Shown here: positions 1 to 7,316 of the stretch, one piece after another
Layout: every line of letters starts with the position of its first letter
How positions within the stretch are numbered: position 1 is the first letter of the stretch
NCBI GenBank assembly: GCA_905220665.1
Contig: CAJNAR010000137.1
Location: 1-11,488, forward strand
DNA length: 11,488 bases
Direction of reading: 5' to 3'
DNA from: Albugo candida
Taxonomy: Eukaryota; Oomycota; Peronosporomycetes; Albuginales; Albuginaceae
Program-made: the position numbers and the translations under genes
Notes under the pieces: generated by a model
What the model was told of the DNA's origin: nothing
Database searches by the model: none
What the model saw: the letters and a program-made list of their open reading frames with translations, nothing else

Positions 1-14
1 GACATTGCTGACGA
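1..14 (+). repeat. Tail of the unit preceding unit 1
   Basis: These 14 bases match the last bases of every other unit (ACATTGCTGACGA), except that base 1 is G where other copies have C. With one base at the edge, this cannot be told from an ordinary variant. Confidence 0.85.
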
Positions 15-598
15 GGTTATGGTTTGGAGATGAAATAATATTGGATTTATGTTCAAATTCATCGCCTAGAAGAAATGCATCATTTTTATTGTACTATGTA
101 GATATCTTTCATATTCCAAACATACCAAATTGTTTTCTGAGTTCACCTTCTGAATGATGCAGCTTTACGATGTGAAGATATCATAATACTGATTGATATG
201 TACTCGTAGAGATGTGAGAGTATTTGAGCACTGAGGTTCCAATTCATGAAGCCAGTAGAGCAGCAGTTTATGCTGCTTGCAGCTTGTTGCACTACAGAGG
301 GCACGCATTAGCATGGCATGCAAGAAGATGATTCTGTCAACTTCTTGAGGTCAATCGACCTCGCTTGACTTGATACGCATATGAACTTACCTGCCACGAG
401 ATCTTTTTTCCTGCATCGCGCGACAATGAAAACAGTGGAATTCAGTCGCTGCCGAACTGACTCAACATTTTTATAGACATCCGGAGGAGAGAAAAGTACT
501 TTCCGAAAACATGCTGCAGACAAAAAATCTTATCTGCCCAGTGCATACTACCTACAAATTATGCGAGATTTGCGAGACATGGAGCACATTGCTGACGA
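15..598 (+). repeat. Satellite unit 1 (584 bp, 32-bp internal deletion)
   Basis: The unit is shortened by a net 32 bp around 517-521. Other units read ATGCTGC, then 35 bases including TCGATTTG and GCACGTGC, then CAAAAAATC; here only AGA separates the two flanks. The CACGTG palindrome is therefore missing. Private or rare variants are C at 419 (CGCGCG), T at 436 (ACAGTGG, shared only with unit 6) and C at 538. It is of the 616-bp class (ATTTTTATAG) before the deletion. The residual AGAC at the junction matches the CCAGAC of unit 6 rather than the usual CTAGTC, which suggests a unit-6-like parent. Confidence 0.95.
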
Positions 599-1189
599 GG
601 TTATGGTTTGGAGATGAAATAATATTGGATTTATGTTCAAATTCATCGCCTAGAAGAAATGCATCATTTTTATTGTACTATGTAGATATCTTTCATATTC
701 CAAACATATCAAATTGTTTTCTGAGTTCACCTTCTGAATGATGCAGCTTTACGATGTGAAGATATCATAATACTGAATGATATGTACTCATGAGAGTATT
801 TGAGCACTGAGGTTCCAATTCATGAAGCCAGTAGAGCAGCAGTTTATGCTGCTTGCAGCTTGTTGCACTACAGAGGGCACGCATTAGCATGGCATGCAAG
901 AAGATGATTCTGTCAAGGAGGTCAATCGACCTCGCTTGACTTGATACGCATATGAACTTACCTGCCACGAGATCTTTTTTCCTGCAATGAAAACAGCGGA
1001 ATTCAGTCGCTGCCGAACTGACTCAACATTTTTTAGACATCCGGAGGAGAGAAAAGTACTTTCCGAAAACATGCTGCTAGTCGATTTGAAAAGCCGAGGT
1101 TGCGAGCACGTGCAAAAAATCTTATCTGCTCAGTGCATACTACCTACAAATTATGCGAGATTTGCGAGACATGGAGCACATTGCTGAGA
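599..1189 (+). repeat. Satellite unit 2 (591 bp, four small deletions)
   Basis: This is the most deletion-rich unit. Against the standard unit it lacks 8 bp at about 790/791 (TACTCA joined to TGAGAG), 5 bp at about 916 (TGTCAAGGAGG), 10 bp at about 985 (CCTGC joined to AATG) and 1 bp at 1186/1187 (CTGAGAGG for CTGACGAGG). It is of the short class (ATTTTTTAG), so 615 minus 24 gives the observed 591. T at 709 gives CATATC. The A in TACTCA at 790 is shared only with unit 3, linking these two neighbours. The 6-bp hairpin GAGGTC/GACCTC is retained in spite of the adjacent deletion. Confidence 0.95.
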
Positions 1190-1794
1190 GGTTATGGTTT
1201 GGAGATGAAATAATATTGGATTATGGTTCAAAATTCATCGCATAGAAGAAATGCTATCATTTTATTGTATAAGTAGAATCTAATATGCCAAAATGATAAT
1301 GTTTAAAAAAAAAAAAAATGATGCAGCTTTACGATGTGAAGATATCATAATACTGATTGATATGTACTCATAGAGATGTGAGAGTATTTGAGCACTGAGG
1401 TTCCAATTCATGAAGCCAGTAGAGCAGCAGTTTATGCTGCTTGCAGCTTGTTGCACTACAGAGGGCACGCATTAGCATGGCATGCAAGAAGATGATTCTG
1501 TCAACTTCTTGAGGTCAATCGACCTCGCTTGACTTGATACGCATATGAACTTACCTGCCACGAGATTTTTTTTCCTGCATCGTGCGACAATGAAAACAGC
1601 GGAATTCAGTCGCTGCCGAACTGACTCAACATTTTTATAGACATCCGGAGGAGAGAAAAGTACTTTCCGAAAACATGCTGCTAGTCGATTTGAAAAGCCG
1701 AGGTTGCGAGCACGTGCAAAAAATCTTATCTGCTCAGTGCATACTACCTACAAATAATGCGAGATTTGCGAGACATGGAGCACATTGCTGACGA
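1190..1794 (+). repeat. Satellite unit 3 (605 bp, scrambled AT-rich segment and poly-A)
   Basis: The unit is normal to about 1220 and from 1319 onward. Between, the sequence resembles the standard only loosely and is 11 bp shorter; see the separate entry. It also carries TACTCA (shared with unit 2), GATTTTTTTT for GATCTTTTTT near 1565, and CAAATAATGC for CAAATTATGC near 1755. The last change puts a TAA into the frame that is open across most other units. It is of the 616-bp class (ATTTTTATAG), with AGCCG and CTTATC. Confidence 0.95.
1221..1318. other. Degenerate segment with 14-A run inside unit 3
   Basis: Here only, the AT-rich part of the unit is replaced by a garbled version. GGATTATGGTTC stands for GGATTTATGTTC, CGCATAG for CGCCTAG, AATGCTATCATTTTATTG for AATGCATCATTTTTATTG, and then a stretch with little match ends in A14 at 1305-1318. 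The changes are mostly one-base insertions, deletions and shifts in homopolymers, which is how poor base calls look. The direct repeat AAAATGAT occurs at 1290-1297 and again at 1315-1322, just across the A run. The segment may be a low-quality or misassembled join, or a true divergent variant; the sequence cannot decide. Confidence 0.7.
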
Positions 1795-2409
1795 GGTTAT
1801 GGTTTGGAGATGAAATAATATTGGATTTATGTTCAAATTCATCGCCTAGAAGAAATGCATCATTTTTATTGTACTATGTAGATATCTTTCATATTCCAAA
1901 CATATCAAATTGTTTTCTGAGTTCACCTTCTGAATGATGCAGCTTTACGATGTGAAGATATCATAATACTGATTGATATGTACTCGTAGAGATGTGAGAG
2001 AAGTTGAGCACTGTAGTTCCAATTCATGAAGCCAGTAGAGCAGCAGTTTACGCTGCTTGCAACTTGTTGCACTACAGAAGGCACGCATTAGCATGGCATG
2101 CAAGAAGATGATTCTGTCAACTTCTTGAGGTCAATCGACCTCGCTTGACTTGATACGCATATGAACTTACCTGCCACGAGATCTTTTTCCTGCATCGTGC
2201 GACAATGAAAACAGCGGAATTCAGTCGCTGCCGAACTGACTCAACATTTTTATAGACATCCGGAGGAGAGAAAAGTACTTTCCGAAAACATGCTGCTAGT
2301 CGATTTGAAAAACCGAGTTTGCGAGCACGTGCAAAAAATCTTATCTGCTCAGTGCATACTACCTACAAATTATGCGAGATTTGCGAGACGTGGAGCACAT
2401 TGCTGACGA
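1795..2409 (+). repeat. Satellite unit 4 (615 bp, many private substitutions)
   Basis: The length is 615 because the long indel form (ATTTTTATAG) is combined with a five-T run after GATC near 2184 instead of six. The five-T run is shared only with unit 10. Private changes are A 2001, G 2003, T 2014, A 2015, C 2051, A 2062, A 2079, T 2318 and G 2390. C 2051 removes the loop-closing pair of the AGCAGCA hairpin, and A 2015 alters GGTTCC. T at 1905 gives CATATC, shared with units 2, 11 and 15. It has AACCG and CTTATC. It opens the block that reappears, in order, at unit 11. Confidence 0.95.
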
Positions 2410-3008
2410 GGTTATGGTTTGGAGATGAAATAATATTGGATTTATGTTCAAATTCATCGCCTAGAAGAAATGCATCGTTTTTATTGTACTATGTAGATAT
2501 CTTTCATATTCCAAACATACCAAATTGTTTTCTGAGTTCACCTTCTGAATGATGCAGCTTTACGATGTGAAGATATCATAATACTGATTGATATGTACTC
2601 GTAGAGATGTGAGAGTATTTGAGCACTGAGGTTCCAATTCATGAAACCAGTAGAGCAGCAGTTTATGCTGCTTGCAGCTTGTTGCACTACAGAGGGCACG
2701 CATTAGCATGGCATGCAAGAAGATGATTCTGTCAACTTCGTGAGGTGAATGTACCTCGCTTGACTTGATACGCATATGAACTTACCTGCCACGAGATCTT
2801 TTTTCGTGCATCGTGCGACAATGAAAACAGCGGAATTCAGTCGCTGCCGAACTGACTTAACATTTTTTAGACATCCGGAGGAGAGAAAAGTACTTTCCGA
2901 AAACATGCTGCTAGTCGATTTGAAAAGCCGAGGTTGCGAGCACGTGCAAAAAATCTTAGCTGCTCAGTGCATACTACCTACAAATTATGCGAGATTTGCG
3001 AGACTGGA
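2410..3008 (+). repeat. Satellite unit 5 (599 bp, 16-bp terminal deletion, variant hairpin)
   Basis: The unit lacks 16 bp near 3004-3008: GAGACTGGAGG replaces GAGACATGGAGCACATTG and the bases up to CGAGG. G 2740, G 2747, G 2751 and T 2752 form a linked variant (CTTCGTGAGGTGAATGTACC) found elsewhere only in unit 12. Other changes are G 2477, A 2646 and T 2858. It has TTCGTGC, the short indel form and CTTAGC, the only CTTAGC among units 1-9. Both the linked variant and CTTAGC recur in unit 12, seven units away. Confidence 0.95.
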
Positions 3009-3623
3009 GGTTATGGTTTGGAGATGAAATAATATTGGATTTATGTTCAAATTCATCGCCTAGAAGAAATGCATCATTTTTATTGTACTATGTAGATATC
3101 TTTCATATTCCAAACATACCAAATTGTTTTCTGAGTTCACCTTCTGAATGATGCAGCTTTACGATGTGAAGATATCATAATACTGATTGATATGTACTCG
3201 TAGAGATGTGAGAGTATTTGAGCACTGAGGTTCCAATTCATGAAGCCAGTAGAGCAGCAGTTTATGCTGCTTGCAGCTTGTTGCACTACAGAGGGCACGC
3301 ATTAGCATGGCATGCAAGAAGATGATTCTGTCAACTTCTTGAGGTCAATCGACCTCGCTTGACTTGATACGCATATGAACTTACCTGCCACGAGATCTTT
3401 TTTCGTGCATCGTGCGACAATGAAAACAGTGGAATTGAGTCGCTGCCGAACTGACTCAACATTTTTATAGACATCCGGAGGAGAGAAAAGTACTTTCCGA
3501 AAACATGCTGCCAGACGATTTGAAAAGCCGTGTTTGCGAGCACGTGCAAAAATCTTATCTGCTCAGTGCATACTACCTACAAATTATGCGAGATTTGCGA
3601 GACATGGAGCACATTGCTGACGA
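3009..3623 (+). repeat. Satellite unit 6 (615 bp, EcoRI-type site lost)
   Basis: Long indel form, minus one A in the run after CACGTGC (five A's instead of six). T 3430 gives ACAGTGG as in unit 1. G 3437 turns GAATTC into GAATTG, making this the only one of 19 units without that hexamer. C 3512 and A 3515 give CCAGACG, and T 3531 and T 3533 give CCGTGTTTG. TTCGTGC is shared with units 5, 7 and 8. It is the last of the irregular left-hand units. Confidence 0.95.
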
Positions 3624-4239
3624 GGTTATGGTTTGGAGATGAAATAATATTGGATTTATGTTCAAATTCATCGCCTAGAAGAAATGCATCATTTTTATTG
3701 TACTATGTAGATATCTTTCATATTCCAAACATACCAAATTGTTTTCTGAGTTCACCTTCTGAATGATGCAGCTTTACGATGTGAAGATATCATAATACTG
3801 ATTGATATGTACTCGTAGAGATGTGAGAGTATTTGAGCACTGAGGTTCCAATTCATGAAGCCAGTAGAGCAGCAGTTTATGCTGCTTGCAGCTTGTTGCA
3901 CTACAGAGGGCACGCATTAGCATGGCATGCAAGAAGATGATTCTGTCAACTTCTTGAGGTCAATCGACCTCGCTTGACTTGATACGCATATGAACTTACC
4001 TGCCACGAGATCTTTTTTCGTGCATCGTGCGACAATGAAAACAGCGGAATTCAGTCGCTGCCGAACTGACTCAACATTTTTATAGACATCCGGAGGAGAG
4101 AAAAGTACTTTCCGAAAACATGCTGCTAGTCGTTTTGAAAAACCGAGGTTGCGAGCACGTGCAAAAAATCTTATCTGCTCAGTGCATACTACCTACAAAT
4201 TATGCGAGATTTGCGAGACATGGAGCACATTGCTGACGA
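3624..4239 (+). repeat. Satellite unit 7 (616 bp)
   Basis: The first of the nearly uniform units. Long indel form, TTCGTGC, T 4133 (GTTTTG for GATTTG, shared with units 8 and 15), A 4142 (AACCG) and CTTATC. In the seven-unit comparison this is the one position that does not match its partner, unit 14. Confidence 0.95.
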
Positions 4240-4854
4240 GGTTATGGTTTGGAGATGAAATAATATTGGATTTATGTTCAAATTCATCGCCTAGAAGAAA
4301 TGCATCATTTTTATTGTACTATGTAGATATCTTTCATATTCCAAACATACCAAATTGTTTTCTGAGTTCACCTTCTGAATGATGCAGCTTTACGATGTGA
4401 AGATATCATAATACTGATTGATATGTACTCGTAGAGATGTGAGAGTATTTGAGCACTGAGGTTCCAATTCATGAAGCCAGTAGAGCAGCAGTTTATGCTG
4501 CTTGCAGCTTGTTGCACTACAGAGGGCACGCATTAGCATGGCATGCAAGAAGATGATTCTGTCAACTTCTTGAGGTCAATCGACCTCGCTTGACTTGATA
4601 CGCATATGAACTTACCTGCCACGAGATCTTTTTTCGTGCATCGTGCGACAATGGAAACAGCGGAATTCAGTCGCTGCCGAACTGACTCAACATTTTTTAG
4701 ACATCCGGAGGAGAGAAAAGTACTTTCCGAAAACATGCTGCTAGTCGTTTTGAAAAACCGAGGTTGCGAGCACGTGCAAAAAATCTTATCTGCTCAGTGC
4801 ATACTACCTACAAATTATGCGAGATTTGCGAGACATGGAGCACATTGCTGACGA
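4240..4854 (+). repeat. Satellite unit 8 (615 bp)
   Basis: Short indel form (ATTTTTTAG), so the minus-strand TATA-like string is absent. It has TTCGTGC, the last in the run of four adjacent units carrying it. G 4654 (ATGGAAAC) is private. T 4748 (GTTTTG), AACCG and CTTATC form a combination repeated only in unit 15. Confidence 0.95.
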
Positions 4855-5098
4855 GGTTATGGTTTGGAGATGAAATAATATTGGATTTATGTTCAAATTC
4901 ATCGCCTAGAAGAAATGCATCATTTTTATTGTACTATGTAGATATCTTTCATATTCCAAACATACCAAATTGTTTTCTGAGTTCACCTTCTGAATGATGC
5001 AGCTTTACGATGTGAAGATATCATAATACTGATTGATATGTACTCGTAGAGATGTGAGAGTATTTGAGCACTGAGGTTCCAATTCATGAAGCCAGTAG

Positions 5099-5117
5099 AG
5101 CAGCAGTTTATGCTGCT
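5099..5117. other. Hairpin, 7-bp stem (AGCAGCA/TGCTGCT), shown in unit 9
   Basis: AGCAGCAGTTTATGCTGCT folds into a perfect 7-bp stem with loop GTTTA; an eighth G.T pair is possible in RNA. It lies 244 bases into the unit and is present in every unit. Unit 4 has C at 2051, which breaks the loop-closing pair. It could form in a satellite RNA or as a cruciform, but homogenisation alone explains its recurrence. Confidence 0.75.
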
Positions 5118-5186
5118 TGCAGCTTGTTGCACTACAGAGGGCACGCATTAGCATGGCATGCAAGAAGATGATTCTGTCAACTTCTT

Positions 5187-5202
5187 GAGGTCAATCGACC
5201 TC
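5187..5202. other. Hairpin, 6-bp stem (GAGGTC/GACCTC), shown in unit 9
   Basis: GAGGTCAATCGACCTC is a perfect 6-bp inverted repeat around AATC, 332 bases into the unit. It occurs in all units but 5 and 12, where GAGGTGAATGTACCTC keeps five Watson-Crick pairs and a G.T closing pair. In unit 2 the stem survives although 5 bp just upstream are lost. Confidence 0.75.
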
Positions 5203-5224
5203 GCTTGACTTGATACGCATATGA

Positions 5225-5233
5225 ACTTACCTG
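5225..5233 (-). promoter_or_regulatory. Perfect 5' splice-donor consensus on the minus strand, shown in unit 9
   Basis: The plus strand ACTTACCTG reads CAG|GTAAGT on the minus strand, complementary over nine bases to the 5' end of U1 snRNA. It is in every unit. On the same strand TTTCTTCTAG|G, 325 bases downstream (4906-4907), resembles an acceptor. No coding frame supports an intron, so use in a satellite transcript is inference. Confidence 0.3.
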
Positions 5234-5331
5234 CCACGAGATCTTTTTTCCTGCATCGTGCGACAATGAAAACAGCGGAATTCAGTCGCTGCCGAACTGA
5301 CTCAACATTTTTTAGACATCCGGAGGAGAGA

Positions 5332-5341
5332 AAAGTACTTT
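5332..5341. other. 10-bp palindrome AAAGTACTTT, shown in unit 9
   Basis: A perfect self-complementary 10-mer just 3' of the purine tract GGAGGAGAGA, in all complete units. No known factor is implied. Confidence 0.6.
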
Positions 5342-5384
5342 CCGAAAACATGCTGCTAGTCGATTTGAAAAACCGAGGTTGCGA

Positions 5385-5392
5385 GCACGTGC
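5385..5392. other. 8-bp palindrome GCACGTGC (CACGTG core), shown in unit 9
   Basis: GCACGTGC contains CACGTG, the core recognised by many bHLH (E-box) and plant bZIP (G-box) proteins. It is in every complete unit except unit 1, where the 32-bp deletion removes it. Binding is only a possibility; one such hexamer per 615 bp is not unusual. Confidence 0.5.
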
Positions 5393-5539
5393 AAAAAATC
5401 TTATCTGCTCAGTGCATACTACCTACAAATTATGCGAGATTTGCGAGACATGGAGCACATTGCTGACGAGGTTATGGTTTGGAGATGAAATAATATTGGA
5501 TTTATGTTCAAATTCATCGCCTAGAAGAAATGCATCATT

Positions 5540-5545
5540 TTTATT
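5540..5545 (-). promoter_or_regulatory. AATAAA on the minus strand, shown in unit 10
   Basis: TTTATT on the plus strand gives CAATAAAAAT on the minus strand, a canonical polyadenylation hexamer, in all units (in garbled context in unit 3). It lies about 380 bases downstream of the TATA-like string of the same unit. In AT-rich DNA the hexamer is expected often, so this is weak alone. Confidence 0.25.
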
Positions 5546-5921
5546 GTACTATGTAGATATCTTTCATATTCCAAACATACCAAATTGTTTTCTGAGTTCA
5601 CCTTCTGAATGATGCAGCTTTACGATGTGAAGATATCATAATACTGATTGATATGTACTCGTAGAGATGTGAGAGTATTTGAGCACTGAGGTTCCAATTC
5701 ATGAAGCCAGTAGAGCAGCAGTTTATGCTGCTTGCAGCTTGTTGCACTACAGAGGGCACGCATTAGCATGGCATGCAAGAAGATGATTCTGTCAACTTCT
5801 TGAGGTCAATCGACCTCGCTTGACTTGATACGCATATGAACTTACCTGCCACGAGATCTTTTTCCTGCATCGTGCGACAATGAAAACAGCGGAATTCAGT
5901 CGCTGCCGAACTGACTCAACA

Positions 5922-5929
5922 TTTTTATA
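5922..5929 (-). promoter_or_regulatory. TATA-like box TATAAAAA on the minus strand, shown in unit 10
   Basis: The long-form units (1, 3, 4, 6, 7, 10-14, 17, 19) read TATAAAAA on the minus strand. The short form (units 2, 5, 8, 9, 15, 16, 18) loses one base and reads CTAAAAAA. An initiator-like TCAGTT follows, but only about 17 bases away, closer than the usual 30. The box is a candidate only. Confidence 0.25.
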
Positions 5930-6084
5930 GACATCCGGAGGAGAGAAAAGTACTTTCCGAAAACATGCTGCTAGTCGATTTGAAAAGCCGAGGTTGCGAG
6001 CACGTGCAAAAAATCTTAGCTGCTCAGTGCATACTACCTACAAATTATGCGAGATTTGCGAGACATGGAGCACATTGCTGACGA

Positions 6085-6700
6085 GGTTATGGTTTGGAGA
6101 TGAAATAATATTGGATTTATGTTCAAATTCATCGCCTAGAAGAAATGCATCATTTTTATTGTACTATGTAGATATCTTTCATATTCCAAACATATCAAAT
6201 TGTTTTCTGAGTTCACCTTCTGAATGATGCAGCTTTACGATGTGAAGATATCATAATACTGATTGATATGTACTCGTAGAGATGTGAGAGTATTTGAGCA
6301 CTGAGGTTCCAATTCATGAAGCCAGTAGAGCAGCAGTTTATGCTGCTTGCAGCTTGTTGCACTACAGAGGGCACGCATTAGCATGGCATGCAAGAAGATG
6401 ATTCTGTCAACTTCTTGAGGTCAATCGACCTCGCTTGACTTGATACGCATATGAACTTACCTGCCACGAGATCTTTTTTCCTGCATCGTGCGACAATGAA
6501 AACAGCGGAATTCAGTCGCTGCCGAACTGACTCAACATTTTTATAGACATCCGGAGGAGAGAAAAGTACTTTCCGAAAACATGCTGCTAGTCGATTTGAA
6601 AAGCCGAGGTTGCGAGCACGTGCAAAAAATCTTAGCTGCTCAGTGCATACTACCTACAAATTATGCGAGATTTGCGAGACATGGAGCACATTGCTGACGA
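6085..6700 (+). repeat. Satellite unit 11 (616 bp)
   Basis: Long indel form with T 6195 (CATATC), AGCCG and CTTAGC. CATATC is found in only three other units (2, 4, 15). Its presence here matches unit 4, seven units back, and starts the second copy of the ordered variant block. Confidence 0.95.
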
Positions 6701-7316
6701 GGTTATGGTTTGGAGATGAAATAATATTGGATTTATGTTCAAATTCATCGCCTAGAAGAAATGCATCATTTTTATTGTACTATGTAGATATCTTTCATAT
6801 TCCAAACATACCAAATTGTTTTCTGAGTTCACCTTCTGAATGATGCAGCTTTACGATGTGAAGATATCATAATACTGATTGATATGTACTCGTAGAGATG
6901 TGAGAGTATTTGAGCACTGAGGTTCCAATTCATGAAGCCAGTAGAGCAGCAGTTTATGCTGCTTGCAGCTTGTTGCACTACAGAGGGCACGCATTAGCAT
7001 GGCATGCAAGAAGATGATTCTGTCAACTTCGTGAGGTGAATGTACCTCGCTTGACTTGATACGCATATGAACTTACCTGCCACGAGATCTTTTTTCCTGC
7101 ATCGTGCGACAATGAAAACAGCGGAATTCAGTCGCTGCCGAACTGACTCAACATTTTTATAGACATCCGGAGGAGAGAAAAGTACTTTCCGAAAACATGC
7201 TGCTAGTCGATTTGAAAAGCCGAGGTTGCGAGCACGTGCAAAAAATCTTAGCTGCTCAGTGCATACTACCTACAAATTATGCGAGATTTGCGAGACATGG
7301 AGCACATTGCTGACGA
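6701..7316 (+). repeat. Satellite unit 12 (616 bp, variant hairpin)
   Basis: Carries G 7031, G 7038, G 7042 and T 7043, the same four linked changes as unit 5, and CTTAGC like unit 5. It differs from unit 5 in the long indel form, TTCCTGC and the intact 3' end. Four linked changes shared by only two units make common descent or conversion the simplest reading. Confidence 0.95.

Larger units (their letters stand above)
1795..5469 (+). repeat. Ordered six-unit variant block, first copy (units 4-9)
   Basis: Diagnostic variants run in this order: CATATC (unit 4), linked GAGGTGAATGTACC with CTTAGC (unit 5), long form with CTTATC (unit 6), unit 7, short form with GTTTTG and AACCG (unit 8), short form with GATTTG and AACCG (unit 9). 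The same order recurs at 6085-9778, offset 4290-4309 bp. Unit 7 is the exception. Confidence 0.5.
4855..5469 (+). repeat. Satellite unit 9 (615 bp, used as reference unit)
   Basis: Short indel form, TTCCTGC, GATTTG, AACCG and CTTATC, with no private change that I can see. I used it for base counts: about 249 G+C in 615, of which only about 34 lie in the first 120 bases, and about 22 CpG. Internal landmarks: AT-rich part 4855-4990, hairpins at 5099-5117 and 5187-5202, palindromes at 5332-5341 and 5385-5392. GATTTG with AACCG is shared with units 4 and 16; unit 16 also shares the short indel form. Confidence 0.95.
5470..6084 (+). repeat. Satellite unit 10 (615 bp)
   Basis: Long indel form but with a five-T run at 5869-5873, which brings the length back to 615. 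The five-T run is shared only with unit 4. It has AGCCG and CTTAGC, and CTTAGC becomes the common form from here to the right. Confidence 0.95.

Noticed and set aside
4885..4895. ATTTATGTTCA matches the yeast origin consensus at 10 of 11 bases
   Set aside because: Such matches are frequent in AT-rich DNA, and nothing suggests a budding yeast. Not taken as a replication origin.
5075..5085. GGTTCCAATTC resembles a tRNA/SINE B box, with a T6 run about 165 bases downstream
   Set aside because: No A box is seen at a suitable distance upstream, no T-arm stem can pair around it, and no tRNA cloverleaf fits. A tRNA-derived SINE origin is not supported.
5225..5245. ACTTACCTG on the plus strand, identical to the 5' end of U1 snRNA; a U1 or spliced-leader RNA gene array was considered
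   Set aside because: The similarity to U1 ends after these bases: no recognisable stem-loops follow. For a minus-strand spliced leader, no Sm-type site (A, T4-6, G) follows the donor within about 140 bases.
5331..5352. GGAGGAGAG upstream of ATG, like a bacterial ribosome binding site
   Set aside because: The spacing to the next ATG is far too long (about 20 bases or more), the frame after it is not a credible gene, and the array is not bacterial in character.
5221..5466. 81-codon ATG-started plus-strand frame, and the overlapping 67-codon minus-strand frame at 5148-5351
   Set aside because: They exist only where the one-base short indel form is present (7 of 19 units); the long form puts in a frameshift and stop. 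Nearly all variants within the plus frame change the amino acid. No signal peptide, membrane segment or domain is evident.
5456..5510. CTGACGAG followed by GAAA, the order of a hammerhead ribozyme core known from some animal satellites
   Set aside because: The bases between (GGTTATGGTTTGGAGAT) cannot form stem II. The possible stem III (ATAA/TTAT) is followed by G where the cleavage site needs a non-G. Stem I pairing is not found. No CTGANGA core is seen on the minus strand.
5379..5612. 77-codon plus-strand open frame spanning each unit junction, repeated at intervals of about 615 bp across the window
   Set aside because: It has no ATG at all: it opens with TTG and contains no methionine codon. 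Unit 3 has a TAA in it, and deletions interrupt other copies. The two common variants inside it (ATC/AGC and CCA/TCA) both change the amino acid. Recurrence reflects the repeat, not selection for a protein. No known domain is recognised.
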